Notes under the pieces: generated by a model
Seen by the model: only the letters and a program-made list of their open reading frames with translations
The model's database searches: none
Told to the model about the DNA's origin: nothing
In this document: positions 1 through 6,140 of the stretch, piece after piece
How the letters are laid out: every line of letters starts with the position of its first letter
Numbering within the stretch: the first letter of the stretch is position 1
Position numbers and translations under genes: made by a program
Source: Chloroflexota bacterium
GTDB lineage: Bacteria > Chloroflexota > Limnocylindria > Limnocylindrales > CSP1-4
DNA: 9,794 nucleotides
Direction: 5' to 3'
Assembly (NCBI GenBank): GCA_021777365.1
Contig: JAJYDP010000141.1
Coordinates: 1-9,794 of the forward strand

Positions 1-27
1 GGCGTGCCCGCGGACGGCGTGCCCGCG
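1..27. repeat. 12-bp direct repeat in the 3' end of the lyase gene
   Basis: GGCGTGCCCGCG occurs at 1-12 and again at 16-27, a period of 15 bp. On the minus strand it encodes AGTPSAGTP, so the period is five codons and the reading frame is kept. The array may continue beyond the left edge; only about 1.8 units are visible. Confidence 0.7.
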
Positions 28-950
28 CCGTCCGGCGCCACCACGCCGTGGTCGCGTACCAGCAGATCCAGTGCGGCCGCCGTGTCCGCCTCCGGGTCCT
101 CCTCGCCGGCGGTGAACGTCCGGACCCTGGCCGGGCCAACATCCATCCCGCGGAGACGGAGCAGCTGCTTGAGCCGGTCGACTGAACCGGCGCGCGTGAG
201 GCGGACCAGCCGGTCGAGGGCGTCCCGGTGTGCCGCCGTCCCCTCGCCGCGAACGAACGCCCCGAACAGCGCCACCACCACGTCCGGCACCGCCGCCGCG
301 TTGCCCGAGACGATCGCGCGGCCACCGGCGCCCGCGAACCGCTCCATCAGCCCGTCATTCCCGGAGGTGACCAGCAGGTCGGGTGGCAGCGCCAGGTACG
401 GCTCGATCTCCTCCCACGTGCCGACGCTGAGCTTGACGCCGCAGACGTTCGGTTCCTCCAGCAGCGCCATGAACGACGACGGGGGCACTCGGTTCGCCGA
501 TGCCTCCGGGTAGTTGTAGAAGAAGAAGGGGATCTCGGGGACCGTCCGGGCAAGGGTCCGCAGATAGTGCTCGACCGCGCCAGGGCTGGTCCGGTGCAGG
601 TAGGGCGTGATCGCTGCCAGCCCATCGGCTCCCGCCGCCGCCGCCGCATCCGCCAGCCGGCGGGCGCTCCGCAGGTCGACATGCCCGACGTGAACGATCA
701 CCGGGACACGGCGGGACGCGGCCGCGAGAAACGCCGACGCGGCCGCCGCCCGTTCCTCGACCTCCATGGCCACGAACTCGCCCGTGGTGCCACCGACCAT
801 CAACGCCGCCACGCCCCGTGCCAGCAGGAAGTCCGCGTAGGCGGCAATCCGGCCGGAATCGACGCGCCCGTCGTCGCGGAACGGCGTGGAGGGCGCCGCG
901 ATGACGCCGCCGAAGCGTGCCGGCCATGCGCCCTCCCGATCGAAGGTCAC
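1..950 (-). CDS. DHDPS/NAL-family class I aldolase or lyase (3' end cut by window edge)
   Basis: The frame reads without a stop from a GTG at 950 to base 1: 316 complete codons, C-terminus outside the window. It is a (beta/alpha)8 pyruvate-type Schiff-base aldolase of the dihydrodipicolinate synthase/N-acetylneuraminate lyase superfamily. Visible landmarks are GVIAAPSTPF near residues 15-24, the GGTTGE substrate-carboxylate loop at 53-58, GADGLAAITPY in the middle, Tyr145 in FYNYPE, and the Schiff-base lysine Lys173 in VCGVKLS. Canonical DapA has YNVPxR at the tyrosine motif, with an arginine for the amino-acid substrate; here it is YNYPEAS, so I expect a 2-keto-3-deoxy sugar-acid aldolase/dehydratase or related lyase rather than lysine biosynthesis. 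The GTG overlaps the TGA of the upstream aldolase (GTGA), indicating translational coupling; no ATG fits the frame there. At over 316 residues it already exceeds the usual ~300, owing to an Ala/Gly/Thr/Pro tail. Family is secure; substrate is unknown. Confidence 0.92.
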   Translation of the reverse strand, partial: MTFDREGAWPARFGGVIAAPSTPFRDDGRVDSGRIAAYADFLLARGVAALMVGGTTGEFVAMEVEERAAAASAFLAAASRRVPVIVHVGHVDLRSARRLADAAAAAGADGLAAITPYLHRTSPGAVEHYLRTLARTVPEIPFFFYNYPEASANRVPPSSFMALLEEPNVCGVKLSVGTWEEIEPYLALPPDLLVTSGNDGLMERFAGAGGRAIVSGNAAAVPDVVVALFGAFVRGEGTAAHRDALDRLVRLTRAGSVDRLKQLLRLRGMDVGPARVRTFTAGEEDPEADTAAALDLLVRDHGVVAPDGAGTPSAGT

Positions 951-1804
951 GGCGCCGACCGGTCGGGTTCGGAGGCTGGCGCGCCTGCAGGCGACGCCTC
1001 TGCCCCCTGGGGCATCTCTGCGCCCTCCGACGCCCGGATCGACTCCAGCAGCGCACGCGGCACCGTGGCCAGGAAGTGGGAGTCGCTCAGCAGCGCCAGC
1101 ATCCGGAAGCCCGCGGCCCGCCACCGTGCCGTCAGCTCCAGGTCGCCGCTGTAGATGCCGGGCACCACCCCGTGGCGCCGGCACGCCTCGAGGACCCGCA
1201 TGATGCGCGCGACGTGGTCCGGCGCGTCCGTCCACAGGGACGGCGGATACCCCCCGGCGAGCGAGAGGTCCCCCGGTCCGATGAAGAGCCCGTCCACGCC
1301 GGGCACCGCCGCGATCTCATCGACCCGTTCGACCCCCTCGAGGGTCTCGATCATCGGGACGCAGCGCGCGATGCGGTCGCCCATGGCCGCGTCGTAGCCG
1401 GGGTTGAGGTACTGCACGCGGCTGGGGCCCATGCTGCGGATACCGCGCGGCGGATACCGGCAGGCCTCGGCCGCCGTCTCGGCCTGCTCGGGCGTGCTCA
1501 CCATCGGGACGATGACGCCCACCGCCCCCGCGTCCAGCACCTTCCCGATGAGCCCGGGGTCGGTCCACGGCACGCGCACGAAGGCCGGTGTGCCGGTCAG
1601 GGTAAGGACCTGCAGCATCGCGAGCAGGCTGTCCGTGCCCATCGGGCCGTGCTGTGCGTCGATGCACACCCAGTCGAAGCCGGTGTGCCCCAGGATCTCC
1701 GCCGACATCGGCGAGGGCAGCTGCGCCCAGCCCCCGTACATCGGGCGGTCCGAGGACCACAGTTCGTGGAAGTGCCCGGGGGCGCGGCGCGCAAGCCAGC
1801 TCAC
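947..1804 (-). CDS. HpcH/HpaI-family class II (metal-dependent) 2-keto-3-deoxy-acid aldolase
   Basis: This 285-residue protein (family usually ~250-270) matches the HpcH/HpaI fold, whose members (HpaI, RhmA, GarL) cleave 2-keto-3-deoxy acids to pyruvate plus an aldehyde using a divalent metal. The expected residues are present: DAQHGPMG with catalytic His52, FVRVP with pyruvate-binding Arg77, ACRYPPRGIRSMGPSR at about 115-129, PMIETLEG with metal ligand Glu153, and FIGPGDLS with metal ligand Asp179. The GTG start at 1804 is preferred because GGAGA lies 8 nt upstream and the product begins near the fold; it follows the dctM stop by only 4 bp. The last ~25 residues are an Ala/Glu/Pro-rich low-complexity tail that runs into the next gene, which starts inside this stop codon. 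Residues resemble RhmA-like 2-keto-3-deoxy-L-rhamnonate aldolases, plausible given the rhamnosidase nearby, but substrate cannot be fixed from sequence. Confidence 0.94.
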   Translation of the reverse strand: MSWLARRAPGHFHELWSSDRPMYGGWAQLPSPMSAEILGHTGFDWVCIDAQHGPMGTDSLLAMLQVLTLTGTPAFVRVPWTDPGLIGKVLDAGAVGVIVPMVSTPEQAETAAEACRYPPRGIRSMGPSRVQYLNPGYDAAMGDRIARCVPMIETLEGVERVDEIAAVPGVDGLFIGPGDLSLAGGYPPSLWTDAPDHVARIMRVLEACRRHGVVPGIYSGDLELTARWRAAGFRMLALLSDSHFLATVPRALLESIRASEGAEMPQGAEASPAGAPASEPDRSAP

Positions 1805-1808
1805 GTGA

Positions 1809-3104
1809 TCAGTCTCCGTTGAAGCCGAGCAGGTGTGGGAGGAAGAGCGAGATCTGCGGGAACAGCATCAGCACGATCAGTCCCGCCACGAGCAGGCCCA
1901 GGAACGGCCACATCTCCCGGATGATCTCCTCGAGCGGCGTGTGCGTCAGCCGGCTCAGGATGAAGTTGAGCACGCCCAGGGTCGGCAGCCCCAGGCCGAT
2001 CATCATGTTCAGCGTGATCACCACGCCGAAGTAGACCGGGTCGATCCCCGCCGCCTTCACGATCGGGAGCACGATCGGCAGCATCACGAACTGCAGCACG
2101 ACCGTCTCCAGGAACAGGTCGCCCACCAGGAACAGGATGTTGATGATGGCGAGCAGCACCAGCGGCTGGTGGGAGATCCCGAGCACCAGCTGGGTCATCG
2201 CGGCCGGGACCTGCTCGTTGGTCACCGCGTAGTCGATGATGAAGGCTCCGGCGATGAGACCGGCGACCGCGCCGGTCTGGCGCACCGCGACGCCCATGCT
2301 GCGCAGGAACTGGCGCGGCGTCAGGCTCCGGTAGACGAAGAGCGCCACGATCAGCGCGTACAGCACGGCCACGGCCGCGCTCTCGGTGGGCGTGAAGATC
2401 CCGCTGTAGATCCCGCCGATGAGGATCACCGGCGCCATGATCGCGGGGAAGCCGGCGATGAGGGCGACCACGATCGGCAGCAGACCGGGCCAGTTCTCGC
2501 GGGGCAGGTTCTTCCTGCGGGCCAGGTATCCCACCAGCCCCGCATGGGCGACCGCCAGTGTGAGGCCGGGCACCAGCCCGGCGAGGAAGAGTGCCCCGAT
2601 GCTGGTGCCGCTCAGGAAGCCGTACACCACCAGCGGGATGCTGGGCGGCAGGAGCGGGCCCATGATCGCGCTGGTCGACGTGGTCGCGCAGGCGAACCCC
2701 TTCGGATACCCCGCCGACTCCATCGCCCGCACGCTCATCACGCCGATCCCGCTGGTGTCGGCCACCGCGCTCCCGGTCATGCCGCTGAAGATCAGGGTGG
2801 CCACGATGTTGACCTGCGCCAGCGCGCCCCGGGATCGGCCCAGGAGCAGCTGCGCGAAGCGGAACAGGCGGTCGGTCAGGCCCGCGCTGTTCATGAGTTC
2901 GCTGGTGAAGATGAACAGGGGCACCGCGAGCACCACGAAGTTCGCGCCGATCCCCCCGGTGATCAGCGCGGGAGCCTGCTCCAGGTCGACCCCCTTCATG
3001 AACAGGTACACGATCCCCGCCGACACGAGGCCGTACCCGAGGGGCGCCCCCACCAGGTAGCAGAGCAGGAAGATCGCGATCAGGGCCAGGAAGGCGAGGC
3101 TCAT
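1809..3104 (-). CDS. dctM: TRAP transporter large permease subunit, DctM family
   Basis: At 431 residues this has the usual DctM length and is hydrophobic throughout, about 12 membrane segments, acting as the sodium-coupled elevator-type transport subunit in the inner membrane. Family signatures in order are ANFVVLAVPLFIFTSELM (about 54-71), GMTGSAVADTSGIG (108-121, usual form SGSxxA), GPLLPPSIPLVVYG (149-162), GGIYSGIFTPTESAAVAV (230-247), and GLGLPTLGVLNF (370-381), where the usual second proline of the C-terminal hairpin motif is threonine. The ATG at 3104 overlaps the dctQ stop (ATGA), the standard arrangement for TRAP permease pairs. Paired with dctQ and dctP, it should import a carboxylate-bearing ligand. 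Two keto-acid aldolases directly downstream suggest a sugar acid or acidic oligosaccharide. The family call is very secure; the ligand is inferred from context. Confidence 0.97.
   Translation of the reverse strand: MSLAFLALIAIFLLCYLVGAPLGYGLVSAGIVYLFMKGVDLEQAPALITGGIGANFVVLAVPLFIFTSELMNSAGLTDRLFRFAQLLLGRSRGALAQVNIVATLIFSGMTGSAVADTSGIGVMSVRAMESAGYPKGFACATTSTSAIMGPLLPPSIPLVVYGFLSGTSIGALFLAGLVPGLTLAVAHAGLVGYLARRKNLPRENWPGLLPIVVALIAGFPAIMAPVILIGGIYSGIFTPTESAAVAVLYALIVALFVYRSLTPRQFLRSMGVAVRQTGAVAGLIAGAFIIDYAVTNEQVPAAMTQLVLGISHQPLVLLAIINILFLVGDLFLETVVLQFVMLPIVLPIVKAAGIDPVYFGVVITLNMMIGLGLPTLGVLNFILSRLTHTPLEEIIREMWPFLGLLVAGLIVLMLFPQISLFLPHLLGFNGD
1813..1817 (-). promoter_or_regulatory. Ribosome binding site of the HpcH/HpaI aldolase
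   Basis: GGAGA on the minus strand sits 8 nt before the GTG at 1804. It is embedded in the last codons of dctM, so the aldolase is translated from the TRAP message. It decides the GTG start. Confidence 0.7.
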
Positions 3105-3718
3105 GCTGCGTCATCCCGACCCGCCGGCCAGGGGACCGGCACGCCCAGCGCACGCAGCTCGAGCAACAGCAACCGTCCGCGAAGCAGGATGGTGATCAGA
3201 ACGAACGGCACGATGCCCCCGTAGCCCCAGACCTCGCCGAACGGCAGCCCGGTGGCGGGCTGGGGCAGCTCGTACTGGATGAAGGACACGGTTCCCGGGA
3301 TGACCAGCAGGAAGGTCACCACGATGATCACGTTCGCGACGACGCGCCCGATCAGCCGAAGGCGGGGGCGCAGGTGCTGCGAGACCAGGTCGAAGCTGAT
3401 CTGCTCGTCGCGCCAGTCCGACAGGCCGGACGCGATGCAGAAGCACCAGAAGAAGGTGTAGGTCGGCACCTCCAGCGACCACACCAGCGGCTGATCGAGC
3501 ACGAACCGGAAGAACACCGAGACCACGACGGAGGCGAACGTGAGGAAGTAGAACACGGACGCCACGGCCTCCTCGAACCGCTCGAGGCGGCCGGCCCGTG
3601 CCTCCTGGAGCTCCTCCTGGAGAACGGCGCCGTAGGCCTGGGGCCTGCTCAGCTCCCACGCGGCGTGGACGCGGTCCCGGAGGCTCTCTCCCGAGCCTCG
3701 TCCCGCCGGTAGCCTCAC
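3101..3718 (-). CDS. dctQ: TRAP transporter small permease subunit, DctQ family
   Basis: 205 residues with four predicted membrane helices at about 51-73, 84-100, 122-145 and 163-187, the DctQ topology. The family core is visible in PLVWSLEVPTYTFFWCFCIA, followed by DEQISFDLV, where many homologues have a His in place of Gln107. It is a membrane subunit that scaffolds DctM. The GTG start at 3718 is supported by AGGAGGT 6 nt upstream, the best ribosome binding site in the window. That start gives a hydrophilic, charged N-terminal extension of ~48 residues before the first helix, longer than usual (families typically total ~160-180 residues). It begins 38 bp after dctP and overlaps dctM by 4 bp, so all three TRAP parts are co-transcribed. 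Confidence 0.94.
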   Translation of the reverse strand: MRLPAGRGSGESLRDRVHAAWELSRPQAYGAVLQEELQEARAGRLERFEEAVASVFYFLTFASVVVSVFFRFVLDQPLVWSLEVPTYTFFWCFCIASGLSDWRDEQISFDLVSQHLRPRLRLIGRVVANVIIVVTFLLVIPGTVSFIQYELPQPATGLPFGEVWGYGGIVPFVLITILLRGRLLLLELRALGVPVPWPAGRDDAA

Positions 3719-3724
3719 AGGTCC

Positions 3725-3731
3725 ACCTCCT
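3725..3731 (-). promoter_or_regulatory. Strong Shine-Dalgarno site of dctQ
   Basis: AGGAGGT on the minus strand ends 6 nt before the GTG at 3718. It fixes the start and therefore the long N-terminal extension of DctQ. It lies in the 38-bp dctP-dctQ gap, which shows no terminator-like hairpin with a U-tract. Confidence 0.8.
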
Positions 3732-3756
3732 GACGGCGCCGCCTCTCAGGGCACGA

Positions 3757-4890
3757 TCAGCAGGACGGCACCACGGCGCCGGTGCTCTGTTCCACGCTCT
3801 GGAGCATCCCGGGCAGGAACGGTCCGGTCCAGCTCGGATCGCACAGGAACGACTTCAGGACCGTGCTCTGGAACGCCTTGACGTCCGGGGAGTAGACCTG
3901 GAGCCCGTGCTGCTGCATGAGCGCGATTCCCTGGTCCTGGGTGTTCTGGACCTGCTGGTCTGCCCAGGTGTCGGCATCCTGGAACGCCTTGACGATGGCC
4001 TGCTGCTCGCTGGCGGAGAGCTTCTCCCAGACCTTCTCGTTGATGGAAGGCATGACCGGCGAGAACACGTGGTTGGTGAGGATGAGCTGCTTCGTGACTT
4101 CGTAGAACTTGTTGGCGACGTCGGTGGCCACCGGGTTGTCCTGGCCCTGGACGGTCCCCGTCTGCAGCGCCAGGTAGATCTCGTTGAACGCGACCGGGGT
4201 GACCTGCGCGCCCATCGCCGCGCCGAGCTTCGCCCAGTAGGGGCCCGGGGGCATCCGCAGCTTGACGCCGTTGAGGTCCGCCGGCGTCGAGATGTGCTTG
4301 GTGATGGTCAGATTGAGCTCGCGCGCACCAAGATCCTGGATGTCGAGGGGACGCACGCCAAGCTTCTGGACGGAGAGCTGGACAAGCTGCTGGCCGTACT
4401 GGCTGTTGAAGGTCGACAGGACCTGCGGCCAGCTCGTGTACATGTAGGGGGTGAGCAGGATCTCCATCGCCGACACCTGGGGCGCGAACGTGTCAGGGGC
4501 CGCGTAGGCGATGTCGACCGAGTCCTTCTGGAGCCCCTCGAACTCGACCGTCTGCGACAGCAGGCTGCCGTTCGGGAAGAGGTCGACCGTGACGGCCCCG
4601 TTCGTCTCCTGCTTCACCTCGTCCGCGAACCGCTGCATCGCCTCTGTCTGAGGCTGCCCCGTGGTGCAGGGGCAGGAGAACTTGAGGGTGATCTGCGGCT
4701 GATCGGCGGCGGCGCTGGCGGCGGCGCTGCCGGCCGCGGCCGCGGCTGGCGCTGACGGCGCGCCTGTCGGGGTGCCGGTCGCGGTGGGGGCCTGACTCGA
4801 ACCTGCCGACGAGCTACAGCCGGCGATCACCCCGGCCACCGCCAGCACCGCGAGGCGGCGCACCCACGTTCTGTTCCGCTGCAATGACAT
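3757..4890 (-). CDS. dctP: TRAP transporter solute-binding lipoprotein, DctP family
   Basis: 377 residues. The ATG at 4890 is chosen over an upstream in-frame start at 5016 because AAGGAGG lies 5 nt before it and the product then begins with a clean lipoprotein signal: RR at 11-12, a hydrophobic stretch, and lipobox VIAGC with Cys25. An Ala/Pro/Thr/Ser linker (about 26-63) tethers the domain to the membrane. The mature part shows DctP landmarks: LKFSCPC strand, RFADEVKQETNGAVTV, LFPNGSL, the conserved ligand-carboxylate arginine Arg212 in GVKLRMP, AFNEIYLALQTGTVQGQDNP, and NEKVWEKLSASEQQAI. It captures the ligand outside the membrane for DctQM. Unusual are Cys73, Cys75, Cys350 and the C-terminal Cys377, enough for two disulfides. 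It is first in the operon, directly behind the divergent promoter. DctP family is secure; sugar acid is the context-based guess for ligand. Confidence 0.95.
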   Translation of the reverse strand: MSLQRNRTWVRRLAVLAVAGVIAGCSSSAGSSQAPTATGTPTGAPSAPAAAAAGSAAASAAADQPQITLKFSCPCTTGQPQTEAMQRFADEVKQETNGAVTVDLFPNGSLLSQTVEFEGLQKDSVDIAYAAPDTFAPQVSAMEILLTPYMYTSWPQVLSTFNSQYGQQLVQLSVQKLGVRPLDIQDLGARELNLTITKHISTPADLNGVKLRMPPGPYWAKLGAAMGAQVTPVAFNEIYLALQTGTVQGQDNPVATDVANKFYEVTKQLILTNHVFSPVMPSINEKVWEKLSASEQQAIVKAFQDADTWADQQVQNTQDQGIALMQQHGLQVYSPDVKAFQSTVLKSFLCDPSWTGPFLPGMLQSVEQSTGAVVPSC

Positions 4891-4895
4891 CCGAT

Positions 4896-4902
4896 CCTCC
4901 TT
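4896..4902 (-). promoter_or_regulatory. Shine-Dalgarno site of dctP
   Basis: AAGGAGG on the minus strand ends 5 nt before the ATG at 4890. It settles the start in favour of the lipoprotein signal peptide over the longer frame beginning at 5016, which would also lie upstream of or across the predicted transcription start. Confidence 0.8.
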
Positions 4903-4976
4903 CGGCGCAGTACCGGTCCGCCCCCAGCCCACCGGTTGTGCCCCGGCCTCTCCGGCCGACACCTTGCTGGCTTCTT

Positions 4977-4990
4977 GGATATCGATTTCA
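4977..4990 (-). promoter_or_regulatory. Candidate LacI-family operator for the TRAP operon
   Basis: The minus strand reads TGAAATCGATATCC, which fits the cre-type LacI-family consensus TGNAANCGNWNNCW at 13 of 14 positions. The core GATATCGATTTC (4978-4989) is symmetric at five of six base pairs about a central CG. It lies about 10-23 nt downstream of the predicted TRAP transcription start, a roadblock position for repression, and the divergent neighbour is a LacI-family gene. Binding itself is inferred. Confidence 0.55.
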
Positions 4991-5005
4991 GCCCAGCGGT
5001 GGGAC

Positions 5006-5035
5006 ACTCTAGACAAGCGAGAACGGCGCTGTCAA
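5006..5035 (-). promoter_or_regulatory. Sigma70-like promoter of the TRAP/aldolase operon
   Basis: On the minus strand a perfect -35 hexamer TTGACA (5035-5030) is followed after 18 bp by TAGAGT (5011-5006; four of six matches to TATAAT). Transcription would begin near 4999, leaving a leader of about 110 nt before the dctP ATG. Within that leader the palindrome ACCGGT occurs at 4931-4936 and 4912-4917. Confidence 0.65.
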
Positions 5036-5080
5036 GATGCGTTCCGTCCGAGCGCGAGCCGTCCTGCGCGCCAGGAGGAT

Positions 5081-5086
5081 TATGAT
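5081..5086 (+). promoter_or_regulatory. Possible -10 box of the lacI/isomerase/kinase operon
   Basis: TATGAT matches TATAAT at five of six positions, an AT-rich island in very GC-rich DNA. It would start transcription near 5093, about 19 nt before the lacI ATG. No good -35 hexamer is found 16-18 bp upstream and there is no TGn extension, so the call is tentative. If it is right, the AGGAGG at 5073-5078 is not in the mRNA. Confidence 0.35.
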
Positions 5087-5094
5087 GAGGCCGT

Positions 5095-5114
5095 CATGAG
5101 AAACCCATTTCATG
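5095..5114. promoter_or_regulatory. Inverted repeat over the lacI start, candidate autoregulatory operator
   Basis: CATGA at 5095-5099 and TCATG at 5110-5114 form a dyad with a 10-bp spacer; six of ten base pairs are symmetric about 5104.5. It overlaps the lacI ATG and lies just downstream of the possible TATGAT promoter, where an autorepressor could bind. It lacks the central CG of the stronger candidate at 4977-4990. Confidence 0.35.
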
Positions 5115-6125
5115 CGTAGCCCCGGGGGCCGTCTCCGGATCGGCGACGTCGCGCGGCTGGCCGGTGTGTCACCCGCTACCGTCTCGCGGGTCCTGACCGG
5201 ATCGCAGCCCGTCAGCGAAGACACCCGCCAGCGGGTGCTGGCCGTGGTATCGCGGTTCGACTACCAGCCGAACCGGCTGGCCCAGAACCTCCGCCAGGGC
5301 CGTGCCGAGATGGTCGGCGTGGTCGTGTCCGACATCGAGAATCCGCACTTCGCCACCATGGTGCGCGCGATCGAGGACGCGCTCTACGAACGGGGCAAGC
5401 GCGTCCTGCTCTGCAACGCCAGCGAGGACGCGGCCAAGCAGGCCTCCTACCTGGACGTCATGGCGGCCGAGCGGGTCCTCGGGGTCCTGATCTCCCCGTC
5501 GGACCCCGACGGGCCCGAGATCAGCCGCCTGATCGACCTGGGGATCCCCGTGGTCGCGTTCGACCGCCACGTGAGCGATCCCCGCGCCGACGCCGTCACG
5601 GCCGACAACGTCGAGGCCGCCCGGACGGCGTGCCGCCTGCTGATCGAGGCGGGGCACCGGCGGATCGGCTTCGTCGCCGGACGTCCGGACGTCCAGACCG
5701 GCGACGATCGGCTGGCCGGATACCGGATGGAGATGGCGGCGAGCGGGCTCGAGGAGCGCGCGGTCGCGGGTGGGTTCACGGTCGAGGGCGGGCACTCGGC
5801 GACGGAGCGCCTCCTCGAGCAGGAGCCGCGCATCACCGCGCTCGTCGTGAGCAACAACCAGATGACCCTGGGCGCACTCCAGGTCCTGCGCGAACGTGGC
5901 GTGGCGATCCCCGGCGACATGGCGCTGGTCGCCTTCGACGACCCGGCGTGGGCGAGCCTCATTGACCCTCCGCTCACGACGCTCGCTCAGCCGCTGCGAC
6001 AGATGGCGGCCGCCGCCGTGGAGCTCCTGTTCGAGCGCATGTCGGACGGACGGTCGCAGCCGGTCCGACCCATCTACCAGTTCGAGCTGCGGGTCCGCGA
6101 TTCGTGCGGCACCGCACGCCGCTGA
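5112..6125 (+). CDS. LacI/GalR-family transcriptional regulator
   Basis: 337 residues, the normal family length. The N-terminal helix-turn-helix is complete: IGDVARLAGVSPATVSRVLT at about residues 10-29, then SEDTRQRVLAVVSRFDYQPN and the hinge helix RLAQNLRQG at 55-63, where most relatives have an ARxL hinge. The periplasmic-binding-protein-like effector domain follows, with VGVVVSDIENPHFATMVRAI (68-87), VVAFDRHVSD, GHRRIGFVAGRPD, and the C-terminal MALVAFDDPAWASLIDPPLT. It is a cytoplasmic dimer that should respond to a sugar or sugar phosphate. The ATG at 5112 is forced by the in-frame TGA at 5097 and fits the domain start, although its ribosome binding site is weak. It is divergent from the TRAP operon and 15 bp upstream of the isomerase, so it most likely controls both arms and perhaps itself. 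Confidence 0.96.
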   Translation: MRSPGGRLRIGDVARLAGVSPATVSRVLTGSQPVSEDTRQRVLAVVSRFDYQPNRLAQNLRQGRAEMVGVVVSDIENPHFATMVRAIEDALYERGKRVLLCNASEDAAKQASYLDVMAAERVLGVLISPSDPDGPEISRLIDLGIPVVAFDRHVSDPRADAVTADNVEAARTACRLLIEAGHRRIGFVAGRPDVQTGDDRLAGYRMEMAASGLEERAVAGGFTVEGGHSATERLLEQEPRITALVVSNNQMTLGALQVLRERGVAIPGDMALVAFDDPAWASLIDPPLTTLAQPLRQMAAAAVELLFERMSDGRSQPVRPIYQFELRVRDSCGTARR

Positions 6126-6126
6126 C

Positions 6127-6134
6127 AAGGGAGG
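6127..6134 (+). promoter_or_regulatory. Shine-Dalgarno site deciding the isomerase start
   Basis: AAGGGAGG directly abuts an in-frame ATG at 6135 (no spacer) but stands 6 nt before the GTG at 6141, the proper distance. GTG at 6141 is therefore preferred; the difference is two residues. Confidence 0.65.
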
Positions 6135-6140
6135 ATGCAC

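Larger units (their letters stand above)
5073..5119 (+). other. Overlapping leader micro-ORFs ahead of lacI
   Basis: AGGAGG (5073-5078) is followed 3 nt later by ATG at 5082, encoding MMRPS and a TGA at 5097-5099. Its stop overlaps a second ATG at 5096 (ATGA) encoding MRNPFHA and a TAG at 5117-5119, which in turn overlaps the lacI ATG at 5112. This could be a translational relay delivering ribosomes to a lacI start that lacks its own good ribosome binding site. It could equally be chance if transcription starts at about 5093. Confidence 0.3.

Noticed and set aside
355..1056. Minus-strand frame of 233 codons with ATG starts competing with the lyase frame
   Set aside because: Its translation is Arg/Gly-rich without motifs. 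The neighbouring frame from GTG 950 shows GGTTGE, YNYP and VKLS in the right order and spacing.
1833..3224. 463-codon plus-strand open frame opposite dctM
   Set aside because: It is His/Gln/Arg/Asp-rich, the typical mirror of a hydrophobic membrane protein gene on the other strand. The DctM reading has full family signatures.
3719..3756. Possible terminator or hairpin between dctP and dctQ
   Set aside because: Only a short GC palindrome (CGGCGCCG) with no U-rich tract is present. The gap mainly contains the dctQ ribosome binding site.
4912..4936. Two ACCGGT palindromes 19 bp apart in the dctP leader
   Set aside because: Six-base GC-rich palindromes are common at this base composition and there is no further symmetry around them, so they are only noted in the promoter entry.
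4891..5016. Extending dctP upstream to an ATG at 5016 (42 extra residues)
   Set aside because: The extension would precede the lipoprotein signal peptide and overlap the -10 region of the promoter. AAGGAGG is placed 5 nt before the ATG at 4890.
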